A stretch of DNA of 46,329 nucleotides from Lachnospiraceae bacterium. GTDB taxonomy: Bacteria > Bacillota > Clostridia > Lachnospirales > Lachnospiraceae. Below, one piece after another: positions 33,907-42,054 of this stretch. Under the pieces are notes generated by a model. It made no database searches and was not told the origin of the DNA. It saw nothing but the letters and a program-made list of their open reading frames with translations. The stretch lies in the NCBI GenBank assembly GCA_017544705.1, contig JAFYDQ010000003.1, positions 1 through 46,329 on the forward strand, written 5' to 3'. The position numbers were made by a program, and so were the translations under genes. The first letter of the stretch is position 1, and every line of letters starts with the position of its first letter.

Positions 33907-35700
33907 TCATGCCGACCTGTAAAGTTCAGCATAAAACCCGTTTTGCAACATCAGAGATTCATGCGTACCCTGTTCGATGATCATGCCGTCCTTCATGACC
34001 AGGATCAGGTCGGCATCCCGTATGGTTGAAAGACGGTGCGCCACGATAAATGCGGTCCTGCCTTCCATGAGTTTCCGGAAAGCACTCTGAATCTTCATCT
34101 CCGTGCGTGTATCAATGGAAGAAGTCGCTTCATCCAGGATCAGCATGGGCGGTTTGTTGAGCATCAGGCGTGTGATACAGAGCAGCTGCTTCTGTCCCTG
34201 CGATAAAATCCCGCCGTCTTCACCGATCTTCGTATCATATCCGTCAGGCAGACGTCTGATAAAAGCATGCGCATGGGAATCCTTCGCCGCCCTGATCATC
34301 TCTTCCTCCGTTGCGTCCGGTTTTCCGAACAGGATATTCTCGCGGACGGTCCCTGAAAACAGCCAGGTATCCTGCAGGACCATTCCGTACGCGGAACGCA
34401 CATCATTTAAACGATAAACGGAACAATCCTTCTCATCGATCAGGATCGTACCGGCGTCCACCTCATAAAAGCGCATGAGCAGATTGATCAGCGTTGTTTT
34501 TCCGCATCCCGTCGGTCCGACGATCGCGACCTTCATACCGCTTTTGACATCCACATTCAGTCCCTTGATCAGTTCCTGCTCTTTTATATAGGAAAAATCA
34601 ACATCCCGCATGCGGATATTGCCTTGCGGTTTGGGCATTGTTTCGCTCTGATCCGTTTCCGTCTCAAAGTGATCGTCATCGATCACCTCAAATACGCGTG
34701 CGGCACAGGCGATCGCATTCTGAAGTTCCGTAACTACGGAAGTGATCTCGTTAAACGGTTTCATGTACTGCGTAGCATAACTGAGAAATGCGGTCAGCAC
34801 ACCGACACTCAATCCGCCAAACAGGAAATTGGTCTTTGCATATACGGCGATCGCGCCGACACAGGCAACGCCCGCATAGATCAGATTGTTGACAAAACGC
34901 GTGGAAGGATTGGTCAGTGACGAAAAAAACAGGGCGCGTTGCGAGGATCCGGCAAGCCTTGCATTGATCTCATCAAAACGGGCCAGAACTTTTTCTTCTC
35001 TTCCGTATGCCTTTACGGTCTTCACATTCGTTAAGACCTCATTGATCAACGCGGTCTGCTCTCCTCTTTCACTGCTCTGCAGCTTGAACATGTCAAAGGT
35101 GTGACCGGCGATAAACTTCGCCACAAACAGGGATACCGGCGTCAGTACCACGACGATCAGTGCGATCGTTACATTCATGGAGAACATAAAGAAGAGCGTC
35201 CCGACGATCGTGATCACACCGGTAAATAATTGGGTGAATCCCAACAGCAGGCCGTCCGCGAACTGTTCCGTATCGGCACACAGGCGGCTGACCAGATCTC
35301 CTTCCGGATGTACATCCAGATAAGAGACGGGAAACCGTTGCAGACGCGCAAACGCATTGTTCCTGACGTTTTGCACGGTATGGAAGACCACATGGTTGTT
35401 GACCAGATTCATCCCGTATTGCGAAAATCCCGCTAACAGTGCGCAGATGACGGTCTTTAGCAGAACCGTATAAAAATCTTCGCCGATCGTTCCGGCTGTG
35501 ATCAGATCAATGGCATTCCCGATCCGGATCGGAACCAATAAGGAGAAAGCCACGGAAGCGATCGCAAAAAGAAAGGAAATGAGGATCAAAGGAATATAGC
35601 GTATCTCCAGGCGCAGTACACGCTTCAGTACACCGCTTCTGTTAGAATCCGTGTCTTCATGGATCGTTCCCCTGGGCATATAGCCGTAAACGCCGCTCAT
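33907..35700 (-). CDS. ABC transporter, permease-ATPase half (consensus catalytic site)
   Basis: A 597-residue type IV (exporter) half-transporter: six membrane helices in the first 320 residues, then an ATPase domain with Walker A GPTGCGKTTL, signature LSQGQKQLL, Walker B plus catalytic glutamate in LILDEATSSID, and the H-loop AHRLSTI. The start overlaps the stop of the preceding ABC gene by one base (TGATG). Together they should form a heterodimeric multidrug or lipid exporter like BmrCD, LmrCD or TM287/288. Substrate unknown. A slightly later ATG (codon 8) is possible. Confidence 0.93.
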   Translation of the reverse strand: MSGVYGYMPRGTIHEDTDSNRSGVLKRVLRLEIRYIPLILISFLFAIASVAFSLLVPIRIGNAIDLITAGTIGEDFYTVLLKTVICALLAGFSQYGMNLVNNHVVFHTVQNVRNNAFARLQRFPVSYLDVHPEGDLVSRLCADTEQFADGLLLGFTQLFTGVITIVGTLFFMFSMNVTIALIVVVLTPVSLFVAKFIAGHTFDMFKLQSSERGEQTALINEVLTNVKTVKAYGREEKVLARFDEINARLAGSSQRALFFSSLTNPSTRFVNNLIYAGVACVGAIAVYAKTNFLFGGLSVGVLTAFLSYATQYMKPFNEITSVVTELQNAIACAARVFEVIDDDHFETETDQSETMPKPQGNIRMRDVDFSYIKEQELIKGLNVDVKSGMKVAIVGPTGCGKTTLINLLMRFYEVDAGTILIDEKDCSVYRLNDVRSAYGMVLQDTWLFSGTVRENILFGKPDATEEEMIRAAKDSHAHAFIRRLPDGYDTKIGEDGGILSQGQKQLLCITRLMLNKPPMLILDEATSSIDTRTEMKIQSAFRKLMEGRTAFIVAHRLSTIRDADLILVMKDGMIIEQGTHESLMLQNGFYAELYRSA

Positions 35701-37430
35701 CAGGCCACACCCCCTTCTTTTTCCATTCCCTGTGACCGGTAGATCTCTGCATAAACACTACAGTTCCTGAGCAGTTCCTCGTGGCTGCCGTATCCGGCCA
35801 TCTCGCCGTCTTCCAATACCAGGATGTGATCACAGTTCTGGATGGAAACCGTTCGCTGTGAGATGATGATGATCGTCGGGTGATAGGATAATTGCGTAAG
35901 GTTTGTTCTGATCTTCCTGTCCGTTGCATAATCGAGTGCCGAAGCACTGTCATCAAGGATCAGGATCTCCGGCTTCTTGACCAGCGCTCTGGCGATTCCC
36001 ATGCGTTGTTTCTGCCCGCCGGAAAAATTCTTCCCGTTCTGCAGGACTTCTCCCGTAAGACCGCCATGTTCGGCGATCACTTCCTCAAGGCATGAAATCT
36101 CAGCAGCTTTCATCAGTTCCTCATCCGTTGCCGCTTCATTTCCCCACTTAAGGTTCTCCGCGATCGTCCCCTGAAACAGCACGGCTTTTTGCATCACGAA
36201 ACCGATCATGGACGTCAGTTCTTCCTTTGCATAATCATCCACGTTTCTTCCGTTGATGAGAACCTGTCCTTTGGTCGCAGGATAAAAGGCCGCGATCAGA
36301 TTTGCCAGGGAGGTCTTCCCGGCACCGGTGCCGCCGATGATCCCAAGTGTTTCGCCCTTTCTTAATCCGAAGTGGATGTCCGTTAGGGCCTCGTCGGCAT
36401 TTTTGTGGTAACTGAGGCTGACATGTTCTAACGTGATGATTTCGTCGGTTGCCACTGCAGACATTGCATTTTGGGCGCCTGTCTCTTCCGTTTGCGCAAA
36501 CAGCAGCGCAGAAACACGTTTCCCGCTTGCCAGTGCTTTGTTCACAGTGATCAGGAGGTTCGCAAATTTGATCAGTTCGATCAGGATCTGGGACATGTAA
36601 TTATATAGGGCGATCACGGAGCCGGCTGTGATCTCGCCATTGCCAACCTGTATCGCGCCGGTACGGATCAAGAGGACAATAAACAGGTTGATGATCACAT
36701 AAGTGACCGGATTGAGCAGGGAAGACCGTACCCCCGCTTTTTTCTGTGCCGCAAAAAGTTCGCCGTTTTGTTCCGCAAAAGAACGAATCTGGTCATCCTG
36801 CCTGCAAAACGCACGGATCACGCGTGCGCCCAGGAGATTTTCACGGATCACCGTCGTAACATGATCCAGTTTTTCCTGTGCCTTCTCAAGGAGCGCGATA
36901 TTCGAGCCCACAAGAAAGGCAACGATCAAAAACAGGAAAAAGATCAGGATCACAAACAGCATCGCCGATCTTTTATCGATCAGAAACGCCATGATGGTTG
37001 CACCGATCACGATATAAGGCGACCTTAAGAACAGCCGTAATACCATGTTTACGCCTGCCTGCATGCTTGTCACATCACCGGTCAGCCTGGTGATCATGGT
37101 TGAAGTGCCGACTTCATCGATTTTGGAAAATGAAAAATGCAGAAGTTTGGAGAAAAGGTCGTGCCGTACATCCGTCGCAAACCCGACAGCGGCTTTTGCC
37201 GCAAAATACTGCGCGATCAGGGAACTGGCAAAACCGACGAGTGCAAGTAACAACAACAGGCTGCCGCTTCGAATGATCAGCGACTGGTCCCTTGCCGGAA
37301 TGCCTTTATCAATGATATATGCGATCACAAGCGGAACCAACAGTTCAAATCCGGCCTCCAGGGCTTTGAACAGCGGCGCGATCACGCATTCGATCCTGTA
37401 TTTTTTCAGATACTTTAATAATTCCCGCAT
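35700..37430 (-). CDS. ABC transporter, permease-ATPase half (degenerate catalytic site)
   Basis: A 576-residue exporter half with six membrane helices and an ATPase domain: Walker A GGTGAGKTSL, signature FSGGQKQRM, Walker B LILDDSASALD. The residue after the Walker B aspartate is Asp, not the catalytic Glu, and the H-loop histidine is replaced (ISQRTVSI). This is the pattern of the non-hydrolysing partner in heterodimeric exporters. ATG 37430 is chosen because a promoter ends nine bases before it; a longer reading would begin upstream of that promoter's start. No ribosome binding site. Confidence 0.93.
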   Translation of the reverse strand: MRELLKYLKKYRIECVIAPLFKALEAGFELLVPLVIAYIIDKGIPARDQSLIIRSGSLLLLLALVGFASSLIAQYFAAKAAVGFATDVRHDLFSKLLHFSFSKIDEVGTSTMITRLTGDVTSMQAGVNMVLRLFLRSPYIVIGATIMAFLIDKRSAMLFVILIFFLFLIVAFLVGSNIALLEKAQEKLDHVTTVIRENLLGARVIRAFCRQDDQIRSFAEQNGELFAAQKKAGVRSSLLNPVTYVIINLFIVLLIRTGAIQVGNGEITAGSVIALYNYMSQILIELIKFANLLITVNKALASGKRVSALLFAQTEETGAQNAMSAVATDEIITLEHVSLSYHKNADEALTDIHFGLRKGETLGIIGGTGAGKTSLANLIAAFYPATKGQVLINGRNVDDYAKEELTSMIGFVMQKAVLFQGTIAENLKWGNEAATDEELMKAAEISCLEEVIAEHGGLTGEVLQNGKNFSGGQKQRMGIARALVKKPEILILDDSASALDYATDRKIRTNLTQLSYHPTIIIISQRTVSIQNCDHILVLEDGEMAGYGSHEELLRNCSVYAEIYRSQGMEKEGGVA

Positions 37431-37439
37431 AACGTTACT

Positions 37440-37468
37440 ATTATACAGGGAATGTGCGAAATACTCAA
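37440..37468 (-). promoter_or_regulatory. Promoter of the ABC exporter operon, near-leaderless
   Basis: Minus strand TTGAGT (37468-37463), 17-base spacer, TATAAT (37445-37440). The start codon is nine bases after the -10 box, giving a predicted leader of about three bases. The -35 box overlaps the thiN stop codon. Confidence 0.7.
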
Positions 37469-38088
37469 CCTGCGTAGGATTCAACGATCAGCATGATCCC
37501 CTTCTCCATCGTGATCCTGACCTCATCCGCCTCCCAGGCGTTGCTTAAGCCCAAAGGAAAATCATTTGTCAGGGTAATATCATCCGCAGGGTATTTTGCA
37601 CCCGTGATGCATACATGTTCACAGGTATCGGTGAGAGCAAACAGGGAAAATGCGTACTGTTCCCTTCGTTTCAGCAGGATCTCACCGCCAAAAAAAGTCC
37701 GTAACGTATCATCCTTTGCGATGATCTCACAGGTAACACCATGCTTTGCGGCATAGGTCATGCTCTGCACATTCGCGAAGGCATGATCCCATCTGCCGCC
37801 GAGCGCACAGATCATGCAGATATGGTCATATCCCTGCCGGATGGCATACTTGATGGCAAGCATCGTATCGCTGTCATCCTTTTTGGAAGGATGACGCACA
37901 ACAGGGATCTGCACATCAAGAAGTTGCTCTTCCTGCAGGGAATCGAAGTCGCCGATGATCAGGTCCGGTGTGATCCCGAGTGTTTTTGCATGTTCATAGC
38001 CGAGATCACAGGCGATCGAATAGTTATAGGATAAGTTTTCAGGAACCGGGCTGTATTCACCGCCCGTAATGATCAGACAGGTGTTCAT
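37465..38088 (-). CDS. thiN: Thiamine pyrophosphokinase
   Basis: A 207-residue enzyme converting thiamine to thiamine diphosphate with ATP. Family motifs are IACDLGYEHAKTLGITPDL, the acidic GDFDS, the conserved K and D of KKDDSDTMLAIKYA and GGRWDHAFANV. It overlaps thiT by four bases (ATGA), with GAAGGGG just before the ATG, and is under the TPP riboswitch. Salvaged thiamine taken up by ThiT is therefore pyrophosphorylated by a co-transcribed kinase. Confidence 0.94.
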   Translation of the reverse strand: MNTCLIITGGEYSPVPENLSYNYSIACDLGYEHAKTLGITPDLIIGDFDSLQEEQLLDVQIPVVRHPSKKDDSDTMLAIKYAIRQGYDHICMICALGGRWDHAFANVQSMTYAAKHGVTCEIIAKDDTLRTFFGGEILLKRREQYAFSLFALTDTCEHVCITGAKYPADDITLTNDFPLGLSNAWEADEVRITMEKGIMLIVESYAG

Positions 38089-38924
38089 TCCCCTTCTCGC
38101 TCATTTTCTCTCTTTTTGCTTCCAAGCATATAAAACGTTACGGATAATGCAATCCCGATCACGCTGAAGATTGCTACCGCGATCCAGTTCACGTTTGCAA
38201 ATCCGGTCGCATCGAATTCTCCCGTTTCGGCATTCTGCAGGTTCATGAAGACGCATCTGACATCAAAGAACAGCACTGCCGCAAGAAACAACGCGCCAAG
38301 CGCTTCGAAGATCGGAAAAGATCTTTTATCTCTTTTGCTCTTCGGAACAAAATGCCGCACCCTGTCACCGCTAAAATCCAGAATGGAACCGACCGTGAAT
38401 GCGAGTACTGCCGTCACGATGGTTTCCGGGATCATATATGTCGCGTTATATCCGATCGAATACAGCAGCGCCGCATTGGTCGGTATGGAGAGGCCCGCCC
38501 ATACGGTTGCGCCGGAAATAACGTGGCAGAGGTATCTGATCACGCAAACAAATATGGTTCCGGCCACCAGGGCTTTGGGCTGGCTCATGCGATCCCGGAA
38601 GATACCGCCGAGTCCGATGACCATGAATGCAAGAAAATAATCCAGAAGAATGACCGCAATGACAGACTGCCATGTTGTCACATAGGACAGCGTATTCAGT
38701 TCGAGCAGCTGCTGGATCAGGCCAAACACAAATCCGGTCAGCATTCCCCAACGTAAACCGTGTCTGTAGGAAATGATAATGATCGGAAGCATGCAGGCAA
38801 CGGTAACGGATCCGCCGTAAGGCAGATTCAGCAGTTTGATCAGGGACAGTACCGTTGCGATCGCAACCATGATCGCTGCTTCTGCAAGCATTTTTGCTCG
38901 CGAATGAGATGTGGAATCAGACAT
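38085..38924 (-). CDS. thiT: Thiamine-specific ECF transporter substrate-binding subunit
   Basis: A 279-residue membrane protein. The first 190 residues are a ThiT S-component with about six helices (EAAIMVAIATVLSLIKLLNLPYGG, then the conserved YRHGLRWGMLTGFVFGLIQ; each split by the loop). It binds thiamine and docks on the shared ECF energy module encoded elsewhere. The C-terminal 90 residues add two more predicted helices not present in minimal ThiT. The gene directly follows a TPP riboswitch, and its AGGAGG lies seven T before the ATG, inside the switch hairpin. Confidence 0.93.
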   Translation of the reverse strand: MSDSTSHSRAKMLAEAAIMVAIATVLSLIKLLNLPYGGSVTVACMLPIIIISYRHGLRWGMLTGFVFGLIQQLLELNTLSYVTTWQSVIAVILLDYFLAFMVIGLGGIFRDRMSQPKALVAGTIFVCVIRYLCHVISGATVWAGLSIPTNAALLYSIGYNATYMIPETIVTAVLAFTVGSILDFSGDRVRHFVPKSKRDKRSFPIFEALGALFLAAVLFFDVRCVFMNLQNAETGEFDATGFANVNWIAVAIFSVIGIALSVTFYMLGSKKRENEREGE

Positions 38925-38951
38925 AAAAAAACCTCCTTTGCATGCAGGAGG
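38925..38951 (-). terminator. TPP expression platform: hairpin holding the thiT ribosome binding site
   Basis: Minus strand CCTCCT (38951-38946), loop GCATGCAA, AGGAGG (38937-38932), then seven T (38931-38925), then the thiT ATG (38924). The second stem arm is the ribosome binding site and the T-run is both the terminator tract and the spacer to the start codon. Formation of the hairpin would stop both transcription and translation. Confidence 0.8.
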
Positions 38952-38957
38952 GGCTAT

Positions 38958-39036
38958 AGCTTCCCTACGCCGGCATTAACCGGATCAGGTAATGAGGGTT
39001 CACCTTGCGGCGATCTCAGCATTCGCTCCCCTAGCT
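38958..39036 (-). ncRNA. TPP (THI-box) riboswitch
   Basis: The conserved core is clear on the minus strand: AGGGGAGC, CTGAGATCGCC, ACCCTCATTACCTGATC and the GGTTAATGCCGGCGTAGGG closing segment. P1 can form from AGCT at 39036-39033 and 38961-38958. It precedes thiT-thiN and ligand binding should switch off both. Confidence 0.97.
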
Positions 39037-39087
39037 TTCTTAAAAAAATATTCAAATATCATCTCCGTTTATCACGGAAACGCATGT

Positions 39088-39116
39088 ATTATAACACAGT
39101 GCCGTTTATGGTGCAA
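39088..39116 (-). promoter_or_regulatory. Promoter of the thiT-thiN operon
   Basis: Minus strand TTGCAC (39116-39111), 17-base spacer, TATAAT (39093-39088). The -35 box lies at the very end of the Hpt gene. A small TCCGT/ACGGA hairpin lies between the promoter and the riboswitch, near 39062-39076. Confidence 0.8.
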
Positions 39117-39456
39117 GGACGCGGTTGAGCATTTCCAAAACATCCGTATATTTCACGATCATCAGTTCATGCAGGTCCAGCGCCGGCTGAAAATCCATGG
39201 TTTTGAGCGGTTCTTCAATTTCACGGGCGATCTCATACAGATCCGTGGCACCGATCGTTTGGGAGGAAGATTTGACCGCATGGGCGGATATCCTGTAGCG
39301 TTCCCAGTTCCTTTCGGCAAAAAAGGTGTTCAGTTCTTCTCTTCTGTCATCATTCCTGAATTCATTCAGGATATCCAGATACACTTCCTCACTGTTTGCG
39401 CAGTATTCCAGTCCCATTGCAGTATCCAGTTTCAGTCCCTGTGGCAGCATAGACAT
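39106..39456 (-). CDS. Stand-alone histidine phosphotransfer (Hpt) protein
   Basis: A 116-residue four-helix Hpt domain. The phospho-accepting histidine is H59 in ISAHAVKSSSQTIGA, with the conserved lysine three residues later. It takes phosphate from a receiver domain and passes it on. GGGAGG lies five bases before the ATG. No kinase or regulator is adjacent; the nearest candidate partner is the hybrid kinase 5.4 kb away, which has a receiver but no Hpt. Divergent from the DUF4317 gene across 93 bases. Confidence 0.92.
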   Translation of the reverse strand: MSMLPQGLKLDTAMGLEYCANSEEVYLDILNEFRNDDRREELNTFFAERNWERYRISAHAVKSSSQTIGATDLYEIAREIEEPLKTMDFQPALDLHELMIVKYTDVLEMLNRVLAP

Positions 39457-39549
39457 AACGGCCTCCCATCTTTCATGCGTTCTTTGCTTTTATTATATCC
39501 TTTTATGGTGTAATATACAAATACTATGATTTGAGAAAAGAGGTCCGTC

Positions 39550-40668
39550 ATGAACAAAAAAGAAATTGCTGAGATCAAAAAACAATTCACCGAACGCCAC
39601 TGCTCCATTTCCAAGATCTGCGGCTGCTATGTGGACGGGGAAAAGAACATCAAGACCACCTTTAAACAGGCTTTCCTGTCATTGGATACGGAAGAAATGT
39701 TTAAATATTTCGAGATCCTGCGCAAATCGCTTAGCGGAACAATCGGAAAGAACTTAAGCACTCTGGATTTTCCGACGGATGCCGAGGCGGAAGGCGGCAC
39801 GCAGGCTTTTCTGCTGAAACTGCGTAATTCGAAACTGGAGGATGACACCCTGCTTCAGGAATACTATGACCGGATCATCTCCTGCTATGATTACGTCGGA
39901 AACTACCTGATCCTGATCATCCATGATACCTATGACATTCCGGGGCAGACAAGTGACGGCCTTTCCATGGAAGATGCGAGCGACGAAGTCTATGAATACA
40001 TCCTGACCACTATCTGTCCCGTAAATTTAAGCAAACCGGGCTTAAGCTATGATGCGGCTGACAATATCTTTGTAAACCGGATCCGCGACTGGGTTGTGGA
40101 GATGCCGGAAACGGCAATCCTCTTTCCTGCCTTCCATGACCGCAGCGCCGATATCCATTCCATCCTGTACTATTCCAAAGATGCCTCCGATCTGCACGAA
40201 CTCTTTATCGATGAGATCTTAAAATGCGAGGTACCCATGACCGGCGCAACACAGAAAGAAGCTTTTACGGCGATCATCGAAGAGACAATCGGTGCCTCCT
40301 GTGATCTGGAACTGATGAAAAGCATTCATGACCACCTGACGCAGATGACGGAAGAAAGCAAGGAACAAAACGAGATCCTGACCTTCGATAAGGATGAGAT
40401 CAAGCAGCTTCTGCTGGATTCGGGCGCAGAGGATGAACTGTTTGAGCTGTATGATGAGACCTACGAAGCGATCGCCGATCCGCATGCAAAAGTCTATGCC
40501 GCAAATGTCACGAATACCCGTTCCTTCGAAGTAAAGACGCCGAGCGTATCCATCAAGGTAGACCCGATGCGTACGGATCTGATCGAAAAGAAAGAGATCG
40601 ACGGGCGGGAATGCCTGGTGATCGCGCTAGATGGCGAAGTGGAAGTCAACGGTGTACGCATCTCATAA
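39550..40668 (+). CDS. DUF4317 family protein
   Basis: A 372-residue soluble acidic protein of the DUF4317 family, recognised by its opening MNKKEIAEIKKQFTERHC, the ICGCYVDGEKN segment and the motif VNRIRDWVVEMPETAILFP in the middle. Function unknown. It is common in Lachnospiraceae and usually monocistronic. AGAGGT precedes the ATG by five bases. The 93-base gap upstream is A/T-rich with several TATAAT-like words (TAATAT, TATGAT) but no convincing complete promoter. Confidence 0.88.
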   Translation: MNKKEIAEIKKQFTERHCSISKICGCYVDGEKNIKTTFKQAFLSLDTEEMFKYFEILRKSLSGTIGKNLSTLDFPTDAEAEGGTQAFLLKLRNSKLEDDTLLQEYYDRIISCYDYVGNYLILIIHDTYDIPGQTSDGLSMEDASDEVYEYILTTICPVNLSKPGLSYDAADNIFVNRIRDWVVEMPETAILFPAFHDRSADIHSILYYSKDASDLHELFIDEILKCEVPMTGATQKEAFTAIIEETIGASCDLELMKSIHDHLTQMTEESKEQNEILTFDKDEIKQLLLDSGAEDELFELYDETYEAIADPHAKVYAANVTNTRSFEVKTPSVSIKVDPMRTDLIEKKEIDGRECLVIALDGEVEVNGVRIS

Positions 40669-40676
40669 CTGCAGGT

Positions 40677-40698
40677 TATGGATCGAATAACATCCATA
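40677..40698 (+). promoter_or_regulatory. Inverted repeat just upstream of the liv promoter
   Basis: TATGGAT (40677-40683) and ATCCATA (40692-40698), separated by eight bases, end seven bases before the liv -35 box. No U-run follows, so an operator is as likely as a terminator for the DUF4317 gene. Confidence 0.45.
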
Positions 40699-40705
40699 TA
40701 TATAT

Positions 40706-40734
40706 TTGACATACAAGTGAAAATATATTATAAA
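40706..40734 (+). promoter_or_regulatory. Promoter of the liv operon
   Basis: TTGACA (40706-40711), 17-base spacer, TATAAA (40729-40734). The leader of about 25 bases holds an AAAGGAGG ribosome binding site. A strong promoter, as expected for an abundant binding protein. Confidence 0.85.
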
Positions 40735-40766
40735 TATGAAAGATTTTTATAAAAGGAGGACCTATT

Positions 40767-41924
40767 ATGAAAAAGAAAATCTTGAGTCTTACACTCATCC
40801 TTGCCATGGCTGCATCTGTTCTGGCAGGTTGCGGCGGCGCATCTGCTTCCGGCTCCGATACATTTAAGATCGGTGGCATCGGACCCACGACCGGCGGTGC
40901 TGCAGTTTACGGTATCGCAGTTCGTAACGCTGCAGAGCTGGCAATCAAAGAAGTCAATGCTGCAGGCGGTATCAACGGTTATCAGGTCGAATACAAATTC
41001 GAAGATGATGAGCTTGATAACGAGAAATCCCTGAATGCGTACAACACATTGAAAGACTGGGGTATGAACCTCATGATCGGATGTGTTACGAGCGGTTGCT
41101 GTACAGCTGTTGCTGCAGAATCCTCCAAGGATAACATGTTCCAGTTAACTCCTTCGGGTTCTTCCACAGACTGTACCGCAGGCAACGACAACGTTTTCCA
41201 GGTTTGCTTCTCCGATCCTAACCAGGGTATCGGTGCTGCAGATTACATCGGACAGAACGGTCTTGCTACAAAGGTAGCGATCATCTATGACAGTTCCGAC
41301 GTATACTCTTCCGGTATTTACGAGAAGTTCGTAGCAGAAGCTGCAAGCCAGCCTTTCGAGATCGTTTCCGCAGAAGCTTTCACGGCTGATTCCAAGACGG
41401 ATTTCTCCGTACAGTTGCAGAAAGCAAGCGATGCAGGTGCTGATCTGGTATTCCTTCCGATCTACTATACGGAAGCTTCCCTGATCTTAACACAGGCAAA
41501 TACCATGGGCTATGCTCCGAAGTTCTTCGGTTGTGACGGTTTAGACGGTATCCTCGGTGTTGAAAACTTTGATCCTTCCCTTGCTGAAGGCGTTATGCTC
41601 TTAACTCCTTTCGCAGCTGACGCGGAAGATGCAGCAACACAGAAGTTCGTATCCGATTACAAAGCGGCTTACGGCGAGATCCCGAACCAGTTCGCAGCAG
41701 ATGCTTATGATGCAATCTACATCATCAAGGCTGCAGCAGAGAAGGCAAATGCAACACCTGCTGACTCCGTAGCTGATCTTGGTACAAAGATGGAAAATGC
41801 AATGAGAGAGATCACAGTAGACGGTCTGACCGGTGCAGCAATGTCCTGGGATGCCGAAGGTGCTGTTAACAAAGCCCCGAAGGCTATGCAGATCGTAAAC
41901 GGTAACTACTCTCTGATCCAGTAA
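40767..41924 (+). CDS. livK: Branched-chain amino acid ABC transporter substrate-binding lipoprotein
   Basis: A 385-residue periplasmic-binding-type protein (Peripla_BP_6). The signal ends in VLAGCGG, so it is a lipoprotein with Cys 22 as anchor. The mature part begins KIGGIGPTTGGAAVYGI and has the family's two-lobe pattern with DDELDNEKSLNAYNTL. It captures an amino acid, presumably leucine, isoleucine or valine, for LivHMGF; specificity is not readable. It has the strongest promoter of the window and is followed by an attenuating terminator before livH. Confidence 0.94.
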   Translation: MKKKILSLTLILAMAASVLAGCGGASASGSDTFKIGGIGPTTGGAAVYGIAVRNAAELAIKEVNAAGGINGYQVEYKFEDDELDNEKSLNAYNTLKDWGMNLMIGCVTSGCCTAVAAESSKDNMFQLTPSGSSTDCTAGNDNVFQVCFSDPNQGIGAADYIGQNGLATKVAIIYDSSDVYSSGIYEKFVAEAASQPFEIVSAEAFTADSKTDFSVQLQKASDAGADLVFLPIYYTEASLILTQANTMGYAPKFFGCDGLDGILGVENFDPSLAEGVMLLTPFAADAEDAATQKFVSDYKAAYGEIPNQFAADAYDAIYIIKAAAEKANATPADSVADLGTKMENAMREITVDGLTGAAMSWDAEGAVNKAPKAMQIVNGNYSLIQ

Positions 41925-41941
41925 TTCATAAAGGACGATCA

Positions 41942-41974
41942 ACGGGGATTGCGGTTTTGCAGTCCCCGTTTTTT
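41942..41974 (+). terminator. Terminator between livK and livH
   Basis: An 11-base-pair hairpin (41942-41952 with 41959-41969, loop GGTTTT) followed by six T (41969-41974). It lies 17 bases after the livK stop, so most transcripts should end here, leaving livK in excess over the membrane components. Confidence 0.92.
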
Positions 41975-41986
41975 GTTCCTGAATCC

Positions 41987-42016
41987 TTGATAAAGCATTG
42001 TAATATATGGTATATT
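41987..42016 (+). promoter_or_regulatory. Second promoter in front of livH
   Basis: TTGATA (41987-41992), 18-base spacer, TATATT (42011-42016), about 32 bases before the livH ribosome binding site. It would drive livHMGF and the kinase-like gene independently of livK read-through. Confidence 0.6.
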
Positions 42017-42054
42017 TAATTAGTTGTAGAAAAGTTAGGAAATGAGGGAGGAAT

